DNA from: Lunularia cruciata
Taxonomy: Eukaryota > Streptophyta > Marchantiopsida > Lunulariales > Lunulariaceae
DNA: 64,000 nucleotides
Direction of reading: 5' to 3'
Assembly: GCA_948567375.1 (NCBI GenBank)
Contig: OX419757.1
Coordinates: forward strand, 51,646,001 to 51,710,000
Shown here: positions 34,465 through 45,303 of the stretch, piece by piece
How the letters are laid out: every line of letters begins with the position of its first letter
Numbering within the stretch: the stretch's first letter is position 1
Program-made: the position numbers and the translations under genes
Notes under the pieces: generated by a model
The model's database searches: none
Seen by the model: the letters and a program-made list of their open reading frames with translations, nothing else
What the model was told of the DNA's origin: nothing

Positions 34465-37400
34465 TTATGCCCCCAGTAGACCTACGAACAGTCCGTCTTT
34501 ATTTCCTTCAGGATCAGGCAAGTCGTTGACAACACTACTTTGAATATACTGTTCTACTTCGGGCCTTTGTTGCCTCCAATGGTAATGTCGCCTCTCATAT
34601 GAAACCTCCTGTCCATCTCGTCCCCCATGGAATAGTTGTGGTGATCCCTCCTCAGTGCTCTCTGGCTGTGCCACAATTTGCCTCAATGATTTTAATGACT
34701 CAAGTAGGACCATAGGGGTCATGTCACCAGCATTGCGACTCTGCGATTCTACATGATTACGAGTGTCATGTGACACACCGCTTGCTGCCTTTCCTAGCCT
34801 CTCTGCAGCCATCCATGAGCAGGTGCATGCCAGCGGATTCATCCTTCCGTCAAATTATGCAAGTGGTTAAACGTTCCAAGAGTCTCGTAAACATGTTAAC
34901 ACTAATTTCTGTGATCATCATTATCTTACTAACGTATGCACAAAGGCTGGTTGCAAGCTTTTCAATCTAAGAACTTGGATCCACATTTAACGGAATTAGA
35001 AACGAGTCAAAATTGGCGGGGAAAAAGTTTACGCAAGGTGAGGTTAAGGGCTTCACGTGCGCTGCCAGACAAAGTTACAACAAAGCATTAGAGCCTGAAC
35101 CATTACCGGATCCGTGATTGATATCTTCTTCAAAGATGAACCCGTGCATCTCACGCTGCTCCTTCTCTCGAATCTTCGAGAATGGATGAGATGCAGGTGG
35201 GCCCATTCTCTCACGGCCCTCACGCCCACGCAAGACCTACCACACATCCAGTCGTGACCAAAGATCATAAAGGCACATTGTGTCTGACATTCCAGCAGTA
35301 CCGTACACTCAATTACCGTAGAGAGCAGGTGAATATAGGTCAGGGACTGTTATTACTTGTCGCTTATGCGTCAGGAACTTCCTGAACTATACCTTCAAGT
35401 GAGCCCTTTTCTTTTGAATCTCAGGCCTGAATGTACATTCCTTCATCTCCAAAGATTGTCTCTCTTTTCGCAGAGCTTCAATGTCAGACTGCCATTTAGC
35501 TCTGTCTGCTAGGATAATTTTGTACCACTGACGACTTGAACTGCATTTCGTAAACACAACAGTCTCAGACAAAAATTAAACAATGTAAGTGCACCAATAA
35601 GAACAGAGCTAAGAGCCGAGAGCAGTCGTGCTTTAGACAGCAGAGTGATAATTGCGTCGTTGTGCTTGGGCAGTGAATGCAACCTGAATCTTCTTCTTCG
35701 AACAGCCAGGTTCCGGGAGTATCGATCCATCTTGAATTGGAAATGCATGGGGAGGTCATGTTTCTTGTGTTTGAGAACCAAGTGGACTGTACCTGTTTTA
35801 CGTGCTTTTTCCTGTGATGATGCAACACCAAGATCAATCTTGAAGACACAAAATCATATGCAGCACATTGAAATGCAACTCCTTGAAAGTTAGGAGCCCT
35901 TTGTAGACAGCAGGATGCTCATTTAGATCTTTCATAAAACTCATCATCGAGAAAATGAAGGCTTGTTAAGCAGACCAGCAATCTTCTTCCCTTCGCAGAC
36001 ATTACATTCCCGAGTACCATTTCCGTGTTCAACTTTCAAATTCAGTGACCTGGTTACTAACTAATTACAAGCTACCTGGATTGCCTTCATTGAACTAACA
36101 AAAGATTCGAAGTCGATAGGTTTTTCGCCTCCCATCTCTCTTAACCTAGCAACGTCTTCAATTGCATCGTCAGAGAGTTGATTCAAATCCGCAGTTCCCA
36201 GCTCCACAAACCCGTCCTGGACACAAACCCACGATCGAGTATTGTATATGAATTGAAAACATGATTTTGTCAAAGCCGATGAGCTGAAGTGCTGACGGTC
36301 TTGCAGGTTCTGAGGAGACCTTGTCTTTGTCAAGGTAATCAAAGATCTGATGAATTCTCCTTTCTTTGATACTATCAAGCAACTTCTGGGATCTTGAGCC
36401 CACATACTGACAGCTTGCCTGCTCCTTTTTAGTCTGCATATCTCTCTCAGCAAGCCACTGCTTTTTCCTGTCCATTGTATCTTTGAGCTGATATAAAAAT
36501 TCTCCAATTGGCAGATCGCTAGTGTTTCTCTGCATTCATCACGTAGAGGAGTCAGCACTACTGGCCTATACTTTTTCTTATAGCTTGATTCGTTCTCCTT
36601 AGTACAAGAGACCATGAATGTGCCACATGTGGATGAGAGCAGAAACCGTTCGAAGAGCGAAGAGTCCACACCCACTGAGGACCGAATCGACGCAAACTAA
36701 CCGCATGGAAATCTAAACAGCTAAGCATGCAAGTCTAAGCAACTAGGACTTGCCTCAAAAATGTTGCAATGCGGAATTAATAAAGTTATATATCCCAGAG
36801 ATGGTGAAGATTGCATTCAACGTTAAGTCATCATAAAGCAAAGAAGCAATTAGCAAAGAAGCATTCATTCCGGATCGATTGTGAAGTAACAGACATTATT
36901 GCTAGTTTCTATTAAAGGGGAAAGAGCGAAGTGTATCAGGACTGGATATGCATATCACAATGTGCTCTATGAGCGCGTGCGGCCTAAACACTGAACATAA
37001 GAAGGACGCAGACGGACCATCGGAGTAAGCATGTAACCACGAATGACTTCATCAGTGCCGAAGTAAGTGAGCGAACGCCAGTACCCCTGATACCGAGTTT
37101 CTGTTTTAGGGGTGAATGTTTCATGTAGTCTAGAGATGTTACTGAAGAACATTTTTTCTCGTGTGGACTTGCGTTCCAGCTAATATTGATACTAATCGCA
37201 TTTTCTGGACCAGCCAGTTCAAAGGCATTTCTCTCGGTCCACATAAGCAGTGGCAGTGCCAGCATCGAGAGCTGATTCTAGGAAATCTTCCGCACATAAC
37301 TCTTCTGTGGAGATATTTTTCTGGCCTCACAGATCTGGGGACAAATGGCGAAACCTTGGGGCCGTAACTGATGTGCTTTTGATATTTGTGGTAGGACTTC

Positions 37401-40167
37401 TTCTGAATTGTTGCTGAAGTCAGCAGTTTCTTACATCATATAAGGGTTTGCGTCCCGTAACTGGTGTGAACAGCTCCTGACCCGTTGCTGCATCAACTGG
37501 TTTTGCAGCTATCTGCTGCCACATCTGTTTCTTCTCCGTCAGCTTCGACGCATAATTCAACAACCTATCAAATACAGTTGCCTCCCGATAGAAGCCATCG
37601 TCCCTGTCTAAGCCGTGAGCTTGCCTCTGTCTGTTGATATGAGGCTGAAATGTTACTCTGGATAAGTTAGTAACAGAAGTTAGCAAAATTGTGTTCAAAT
37701 ATGCAACATTACGCTGTCTGTATCGAGCTTTTCATTGAGCCTGAAATTAATATCTCCTTGCAGCAACTCTCCCTGCTTACATTCGACGGAACCAAAGGAC
37801 AGGAAACCGTTTTCTGTACTTTGTAAACAGCTAAGACTTGGTGATAAGTTGATGGTCTTGCATTCAACTGGAGCTTAAACTAACCCTTCAGGGTACCATT
37901 GGGTATATTCCGCTTGACGACGACGTCGATTTTCAGCATCCAGAAACAGCTGTTCGAAGCGGTTAGTGCTCCCATCATTCAAAAGCTTTTGGGAAAGCCG
38001 ACGACGATTTATCCGGGGTTTGAAGGTGCACTCCATGAGTTTAGCCTCCCATATCTAAGGATAACAAAAAGGCCCAGTCAATCCTGAGAAGGATTACCTT
38101 CTTCTCTATTCTGGATTTACATCGTGCGGAAACAAGATAAATAAGTTCTGGGCACTCTGAACCCTACTGCACCATTCTTCACCTCATTACGCAACTCTTG
38201 CAATTGATCCTGTCTTGGCTTGTCCGCCGTTTGTAGCCTGTGCCAAATTTGACCCTGATCCCTTCTCAGCTGTTTTGCTCGCTTGCTTCACATTAAACGT
38301 TCACGTTTTATGAGCCACCGCTGATTGATCGCCCTTTTCGCTACTCTAGGATTCAGTGCTCATATTGAAGGACAGAGATGTTAGGGCACAGTCGTTGTGC
38401 CGCATGAAATTTTACAGGAGATGGGAATGATCGGCCACCCTTGACTGGAAGCTGGAAGTCTAGCGTAAGTACCATTGCAGATAACAACACTTCATGACTT
38501 GAAGAGCATGAATGCAGATTGCTATCGGAAGGGATGGAAAATACTCTCTATACCTAATCTCAGGCTTCAGAGTTAGTTCTTTCAACTCCTTGGCCTCATC
38601 TTCTTTCTGTTTTTTCTCTACCATTTTTTTCAATTGTTCCATTTTAGTGAGGCCCTCAGAGTACAGCAATTCGCCATAGTTGCAATACTGTTTGGCAGTC
38701 CTTCCCCGCATTCGCCAGATTCTCCAGGATTTCTGCAACCATCAAACTGCTATAATGATCTGAAGCTGAACAATGAATGTATATGTCTTTATCTCTAGGA
38801 CACCTAACAAGTGGCAATCAATCAAACCGGTCTACCACTGATCAGTATGCCAAAGCATGACAAAACATGAGGCAACTCAAATATTAGACAATATCAACCA
38901 ATTGGAAACGAACAGTTCTTATATCTCAGTGATATTACTAGCCTATGTCTGTCAAACATCTCATAAACATGAAATGAATCACACACCTTTGATACGTAAG
39001 CTCTGTTCCTTTCAAGCTTCTCCTGATACATCTCCATATTCCTGACTTTTTCAATTTCACTCCGCTGCTTCTGCCTCAAGAACTCAGCGTACAGTCGCAT
39101 GTATACAGCCTTCTGCTTGACAACAGGTAGCAGTTTGCAGGAAATCAGCCTGTAAAGCACATGTTTAAATCCGTGTGGACTCCTGGTTTTTGTCTAGTTC
39201 CTAAATTGGCAGGTTTGTGTTGACCAAAATTTTAATGGGTTCAAACACTCTACACTAAGATGCACCATTTTCTGATGAAGGAAGGCAAAGTTTTAAGATC
39301 AGCAAGACGGTGGATGCATCACCGCTTTGTCAGTAAGCGGTCTTTGAATCATGTTCGCAAGATCTTTGCTTTTGTCCCTTTCAGGAGCTTGCGTCCTTGC
39401 TAGACTGGTAAGTGTAGGTGCAAGTAAACGTTCCGAAAGTCTTCTTTTGGTCTTTGTCTGCTTCTTGGATTGAGATGCAACACCGGCATTCCTGAGTTGA
39501 CGACCTGCTTGCATCCCTTCATCACCCCTCGGCTTGCAACATGACCTACTAACTCCATCTTGACCGAATCCCGGCTCACGCCTTGACGGAGAATGGCCGG
39601 TGTTCTTATTACTGGGATTAGATCCTTGATATAATCTAGGTGTCTCGCAGGATCGCGGATCTTCCTTCTCATGATCAGAAGGTTCATTATCCTCCCTACT
39701 GCAAACAAAGTAGGAGGTCGAGACTATTCAGGATCGACAGTGTTCCGAGGACACAATGGGGAAGTCTCTGTTTAGCCTTTACCCATGAACTCTAAAACTT
39801 TTCTCTGTAGAGAGTAGTTTTCGTTTAGGATCTGCAAGGATAGCTGACAAGCATCCGATGATCTCAGACATAGATTAGAAATATTCAGCACATGTGCCAA
39901 ACAACGGTAGAAGCTTTATTCGCACACAGCTCAATTTCAGGAGTCTAGCCGGGACTAAGGGTTGGCTGGACCTGAGGCTGACGATATTGCTCACGATGTG
40001 CTCCGTCAGGGGTGCGACGAACTGTTCAGGCAGAGAATGATCTGAACAAAACTTGCTGGCGACAGCTTCTGCCGAGTCCCCCTCTTTCATTTCAATGTGT
40101 TCCACGCACCCATCCTCGATTTCCACAGTGATTGCCAGAAGAATTCGCCGATTATCTGGCTCGTTCT
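34465..40167 (-). pseudogene. Multi-exon gene for an FxPxI-repeat, EF-hand protein (premature TGA)
   Basis: Minus-strand exons that I could join: 40167-39972, 39698-39323, 39112-38987, 38732-38554, 38345-38183, 38030-37885, 37657-37435, 37320-37243, 37179-37094, 36529-36320, 36216-36076, 35811-35684, 35540-35393, 35236-35107 and 34802-34465 (stop TAA). Reading phase agrees at every joint except 37094/36529, where a small exon is probably missed. The first exon encodes AITVEIEDGCVEHIEMKEGD. Motifs include LTLKPEI, CTFKPRIN, VTFQPHIN, LFTPVTG, ETFTPKT and CTFRPEI. An EF-hand loop (DKDKDGFVELGT) spans the 36320/36216 junction. An in-frame TGA lies at 38290-38288. Repeats of this type occur in large cytoskeletal or ciliary proteins of flagellated eukaryotes. 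A role in the motile-sperm apparatus is inference. The 5' exons are unresolved. Confidence 0.7.
36076..36529 (-). other. Split EF-hand segment of the FxPxI-repeat gene
   Basis: Exon 36529-36320 has exactly 70 codons and ends RRIHQIFDYLDKDK. Exon 36216-36076 has exactly 47 codons and begins DGFVELGTADLNQL. Joined, the loop is D-K-D-K-D-G-F-V-E-L-G-T. The Asp residues at loop positions 1, 3 and 5, the Gly at 6 and a hydrophobic residue at 8 are right for calcium binding, but position 12 is Thr where Glu is normal. The intron falls inside the loop. A second, weaker helix-loop (EKPIDFESFV) follows. Confidence 0.72.
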
Positions 40168-42000
40168 CTGTAATGGCAAGCGAATCCATGAGATGACTGC
40201 TTTTCACATCCTTTTACGTTATGCTTGAACGCTCAAGAACATGGCGAATGGCTTATCTCTCGTGGTCACCTTTGTTTGGCCTCTTATCTTGTTGGGATTC
40301 CCTGTATCCACACTCTTGCTTCTGAGCCTCCTGGAGATGAGAAGCGAAGACATATCCTGATATTCCAGTTGGACTTCAACACTTTGTGCGATGGTCGTGA
40401 AAGTTAAGTGATTCCTTCTTTCTCTGAACATCTGAACATCTGAAGCTAAGTAGTATTTGATACAGGCCGGTTTGAGAATCAGTAGCACATGTTCTGGGCA
40501 GTTAAACTTCTCAGGATGCGTTGATACACGAATTTGAGATAAAACAAAACCCTAATGTAGTTGATGACCTGAATTCTTAGTTGGATATTGAGCTGGGCAC
40601 TTAGGAGGCCCGGCGACACATCGGTTCGACTCAACACTACATGCGTTTCAGAGAACAGAGTTTTAGATGAAGGTCTATTCTTTGCGAACCGGATAAATTA
40701 TCGCTCACCGTGTTTTTCTTCATGGACGACTGCTGAAGTGTTATTGTTCGTTTAGGCGGCCGATTTCATCGACCTGTTCTTCCCTTCAGTGATCCAATAA
40801 CGGCACTCTCTTTCTGCAATAGAGGAGCTGTTGAAAAAGGATAAAGCTAAGCGTTCGAGAAGGATCACGATAACACGACAGCCTTCTCAGGACTATCCAG
40901 AAACATGGCTTTCGGGAATACTTGTACGTAAGTAAGAATTGCAGACAACGAGTGCAATGACATTTTAGTTCATCCTCGCCAGGCTCACATAAAGGGGCAG
41001 CGTTGAGCACTTACATCCGACCTTCCTAGTTAAAGTCGATACATATCCATCTTATCCAGCGGTCATCTACGTAAGAAACCACAAGGTCTGTTCCAAATTC
41101 AGCGATTCGCCTGACCTCCACCATTTCAATAAGTGCAGGTAGTGAATCCTTAGCAATTCATTCCTCGCACAACGTCCCCGTGAACACGCCCTGCAATAAA
41201 CTCTACCCAACAATCTGAGCTCCGACTAACCGTATCAGAACAAGCTCTTCCACCTCTTTCATGCCCAGGCACCGTAAATCCACCTCGTACGACTCATCCC
41301 TGCAATCTTACATCCACAGCTTGACGACAAATAGAATTCCCTATTTCACCCAGTCATCTGATCACACCCATACCCTTGCTGTACCACCACTCGTAAGCGC
41401 TCAGCCGTCACGAATCAAGTTTCCACAGGACATGTCAACTAAGCCACCAAATCGGAAGGTGATGGCGAATTCGGCAGCCACACTCGAAGTGAAGAAGACA
41501 TCGGGATGTCTGTCGTCGACGCTCATGCCACCCAAAGAGCTTGGGCTTGGCAGTCGGGCAGTGGTAACGGTGAGTTGTGCTGCATCCGCCCTAGTTTCGT
41601 AAACGCTTGACCTATTCAGACTTATCCTTGCGTCGCTTTGGTGAGGGTGTGCTTTTAACAGGGCTCTCACACTTCAAAAGACCCTTTGGCATCTCCTCTC
41701 TTCTCCTTCCCTCCCCTCGCCCATAGCTCAATCCCCACGATGCCTTCTTGCCTACTTCGTGGAGGAGGGGCAAGAACCTGCCGGGAATACTCTCATAGCA
41801 GCTTATGGGCAGCTTGTGGAGTTCCCCACGAACTCGTCGACTCCAAACTCTATATAGGAAAGCGGGGTTCAAGGAAAAGAAAAGAGGACCATGCAACAAA
41901 TTCCGAACTAAACGACTACAGTGATGGAAGAAGTTGTTCACATCTTCTCCGTTAGAAAAGAAAAGCCGACCTCATAGAACACAAGAAGGATGGGACTACC
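40168..42000 (-). other. Probable 5' exons, leader and promoter of the FxPxI-repeat gene
   Basis: The sequence remains CpG-rich. On the minus strand there are open pieces at 41941-41612 (with MPKGLLKCESPVKSTPSPK) and 41670-41401 (with MSVDDRHPDVFFTSSVAAEF), but I cannot join them to the exon at 40167 with confidence. An alternative start is the ATG at 40207, in frame with that exon. The + strand frame at 41261-41602 overlaps the minus-strand frames and is not supported as a gene. Confidence 0.4.
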
Positions 42001-42112
42001 TATCAAGCCTTACAAGGGAGAGACAAAAGAGGTAGAATGGGGCTATGCTCCAATAGGATCGATAATAGATATCTGCCTACCACACCTAAGATATCCTAGC
42101 TATGCAAATAAT

Positions 42113-42500
42113 AAGGTCTACAAACTACATGAGTAAGCAAAGAAGCATCATGTAGAGTAATTGCTCTCCTTTGGATTGCACCAATGCTATCCGGTAGAAC
42201 AATGAACACATGCTGTCTAAAATATGCTACAAAGTATGAAAGTGAGAGTGTTACCCCTTACATCTAATATGATAAACTCTCACGCACTCCGAGCTATGCT
42301 AGTAGTAGGGTCTACAAACTACTAGAGCATCCAAAGAAGCATCACCTAGAGTGATTGCTCTCCTATGGATTGCACTTGCGAATGTTCTCTATGGAGCAAT
42401 TGATACAAGTTGTCTAAAGTATGCTACAAAGTATAAGAGTGAGAGTTGTACCCCTAACGTCTAATATGATAAGCTCTTGTGCATTCCCTAACAAATGTGT
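42113..42500 (+). repeat. Two-copy tandem repeat, 194-bp unit
   Basis: GGTCTACAAACTAC begins at 42115 and again at about 42309. Both units continue with AAGAAGCATCA, ATTGCTCTCCT, TGGATTGCAC, TATGCTACAAAGTAT and CTAATATGATAA in the same order. The copies are roughly 80 percent alike by eye. It marks the right-hand edge of the genic island. Confidence 0.85.
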
Positions 42501-42689
42501 TGAACACCATGTCCATATAACTCCAAGACTAGAAGAACAGAGAGGTGACATTGCTACATACACATATACTTGGAGACCTAATGTGTTGTTGCACCGCTCG
42601 CCGCCCATCCAAGAGGATGAGTAATCACTCACTCCAAAACTCCATCACTTGTAGGGTTTGTAACCACAATTTCTCCATCCGGTCAGTCT

Positions 42690-43810
42690 AGTACTTCATT
42701 AGGTGGTTTTAAATATAGCTTTTTCCCATAGAATTCTATAGAAAATTTTATTTGTAACTTGTATAAAGTTAATGGAGAGTAAATTTGGGAATGGAAAGGT
42801 TTGTTTTACGAGTGCTAGTATTAACAAAGAAAATGTATAAGGGGCTTTGGAACCATGACCTGCAATGTTATAGAGGATGGGTGTCTCATGCAGATAACTG
42901 TATGCATTAATCTCACTCATTCATTTTGAATAGTTATTCTTGCTCTTAATCTTATTGCACTCTTATTCTTAGGCAAATAATTGTACGTATTTTCTCATTC
43001 ATTTTAATCTCATTCATTCATTTTAAATAGTTATTTTTGTTCTTAATCTAACCACACTCTTATTCTAATTGCACAATGCCATGCTCTTAATCTAATCACA
43101 TAAGGCCATGTTACGCATACCATCACACTTGTTCTCTTGCTCTTGTTCACCTCACCTCCCCTTGTTCTTGTTCACCTCCTAGTGCAGATAAGCACATTGT
43201 CCCTTGCTTCTCCTCCTCAATATCCCCACCTTGCGATTGCAATTACTCTAATATTGTGTTTTTTGATTTCTACATTCTATTTGGTTATACTTGTATCTAA
43301 GCCATCAAGATGTCATGCACTAGCCATAGCACTTTTCTTCTTCATAACATTGCAAAATCAATCTGGTTGGTTTTGAGGGAAGAAATAGAGAGTGACATTC
43401 TCAAGGAGTCCCTTGATTGGAATGAAGTGAGCTTGGATGATGAAGATTCTATTGGGGTATTCACAAGATGGTGCTATACTTTGGGATAATGTTATTTGGA
43501 AGATAAATTACAATGTACTTGAAGTAGTGAGTTTGTTTTGAAAAAATATTTTCACACCTTAAGACATCTTACTATAATGGATTTATTTTTGTTCCAAGCT
43601 TTAGTCAATGAGGTCAAAGATCATAGATTATTTCAAAATTCTTCTTGAAGAACAAAAATGAGAGTGTGGATGCAGATTGCTCTTGCTCTTAATAGGTTTG
43701 GCCACCATGGCAACGGGGCAAGTGTGGCAAGAGGCTTAAATTTATGGGGGATTAGTATAGGTTCTAAAATTTTGTTTACAAAATCTGTAATGACACCTAG
43801 GTTGCAAACA
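42690..43810 (+). pseudogene. PIF/Harbinger-like transposase remnant, copy 1, interrupted
   Basis: It parallels copy 2 at 53460-54540. After about 43372 the frame reads ESLDWNEVSLDDEDSIGVFT, then from 43661 VWMQIALALNRFGHHGNGAS followed by VARGLNLWGISIGS. This is the helix-turn-helix-like region before the DDE domain in PIF/Harbinger transposases. The catalytic half is absent: the copy fades at about 43800, where a family B fragment begins. About 490 bp (42880-43370) with its own repeats is inserted relative to copy 2. Confidence 0.68.
42900..43055 (+). repeat. 97-bp direct repeat inside the Harbinger remnant
   Basis: AATCTCACTCATTCATTTT at about 42910 recurs as AATCTCATTCATTCATTTT at about 43007, each followed by a near-identical AATAGTTATT phrase and CTTAATCT. 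Related CTCTTAATCTAATCACA phrases follow to about 43105. This may be a small non-autonomous insertion. Confidence 0.65.
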
Positions 43811-43859
43811 CTAACGGCATTGTTGACCGTGTGATAGTGGGTACCACCATGTGTTAGTA

Positions 43860-44787
43860 GCTCCAACATGAAATTGGACCGCTAACAAGTAGTCCATGAG
43901 TAACTATCAAAATACTTATGACTACCAATATTACTACTCTAGTGGCCGAGCAAACTAGCTTTGACTCTAAAAATATCATGACACTTGTCCAACAGTCATT
44001 GATGGGACTAAGGAATACAAAGTCAGACACATTCTCTAGAAATGCATCCATGGTACCTACAATTTGCATGTGGAATATGTTGTGCATTGGATAGGGTACA
44101 CATTGTATGAGGCAACATAGGAGCATCTAACTTGACCCAATGCACCCGTCTTAGTGCACTCTTTTGAGCAACAACTTTGCAATGAAGATATTGTATCTTA
44201 AAAGGGAAGAGGTTTGTAAAACCATTAGCTAGACATATTATCTAGAGGTGGAAATTGGCTTGCAAATATCTTAAGGGATATTATAATTATGGTCTAAGTA
44301 TATCCGATAGAGTTTTCACCAAAAGAGTACTTTCACTAATAGGGAGATGGCCGTAAACACCATAGAGACTTTAGAGCCAATTTCAAAGCCCTAAATAGAT
44401 GAATTAGACCTCAAAAAACAGAAAATTCTTTACCCCTTAGGGAAAATAATTATTTTTGTCTCTCTCTTTTTTTTGTCTTGTCAAGAGCTTTCCAACGGTA
44501 CTTCACCCATGTTCTTCTAAGCTTCTTATAAGAAGATTCTCCAAATATTCCTTTTGGTCAAACTTGTTTGACCAATCAAATAGGACAAGGATTCACATGT
44601 CACCAATCCATATAGCTAATCTAAGGGTAGATCTTGTTTGCATGTCACCAATCCATGTATTTGATCAAGGATGTAGCTCCCTTTGAGTGGGTCTTCTTTG
44701 GTATATAATAAAGACAAGGTGTTCCTTTGGGGCATCAGAGTATTGAGAGATGAAATCTTGTGTTTCTCTTGTCCTCAAAACAATACA
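43860..44787 (+). mobile_element. 3' end of a family B chromovirus (B4)
   Basis: From about 44000 the frame reads IDGTKEYKVRHIL, then VEYVVHWIGYTLYEAT with the next Trp codon replaced by TAG. This is a decayed chromodomain lined up with that of B1. EQQLCNEDIVS follows, then the purine tract AAAAGGGAAGAGGTT and the LTR at 44215-44787. Upstream integrase is lost or unrecognisable. Confidence 0.78.
44215..44787 (+). repeat. Family B 3' LTR of B4 (short form, 573 bp)
   Basis: It starts TGTAAAACCATTAGC and ends CAATACA. It has one CACCAAAAGAGTAC module, like the solo LTRs at 4303 and 26206, and a TATA-like GTATATAATAAAG near 44700. Confidence 0.82.
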
Positions 44788-45039
44788 ACCATTGGTAGAT
44801 TGAGGGATTACAATTCCAACCCTTATGAGCTTTTAAGGTGAGCCCAAAAGGCATCTTCAAGAGAGAAGATGGATGTGGTCTCTTTCTTTATTAGGCATAC
44901 CTTCTATTTGTGATTACATGATTTTTTAGAGAGATATGCACAATAGACTTAGTGCCCAAAACTATGGCCCATGGATGTTTAGGCCACTCTTTTAGTCTTT
45001 TTGTATATTGTACATACTTTTTTTTCACATATACTTTAC

Positions 45040-45303
45040 ACTTTTCCTCTTATACTTGCACCATTGATTTTTTCATAACTAATTATGTGAGTTTTGATGG
45101 ATAAATCAAATGTCTAAAGAAATTCATTATGCTTGATACTATATTGATCCAATCAAGTTTAAGTTGGAGATACACTTTTGCTCTTATACTTGCATCATTG
45201 ATTTTTTTACCATTGAGTATGTGAGTTTTGAAGGACATATAAAATGTCTAAATAATTTAATTATGCTTTGTACTATATTGATACAATCAAGTTTAAGTTA
45301 GAG
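45040..45303 (+). repeat. Two-copy tandem repeat, 134-bp unit
   Basis: CTCTTATACTTGCA occurs at 45047-45060 and at 45181-45194. Both copies continue with ATTGATTTTTT, TATGTGAGTTTTG, AAATGTCTAAA, ACTATATTGAT and CAATCAAGTTTAAGTT. Confidence 0.85.

Noticed and set aside
41261-41602. 113-codon plus-strand frame as a gene
   Set aside because: It overlaps minus-strand frames in the probable 5' region of the main gene and shows no motif.
33290-42000. The CpG-rich block as bacterial or fungal contamination or horizontal transfer
   Set aside because: It has spliced exons with plant-like branch and acceptor sites and grades into ordinary repeats at both edges. A host gene island is simpler. Read coverage across 33.3 and 42.0 kb would settle it.
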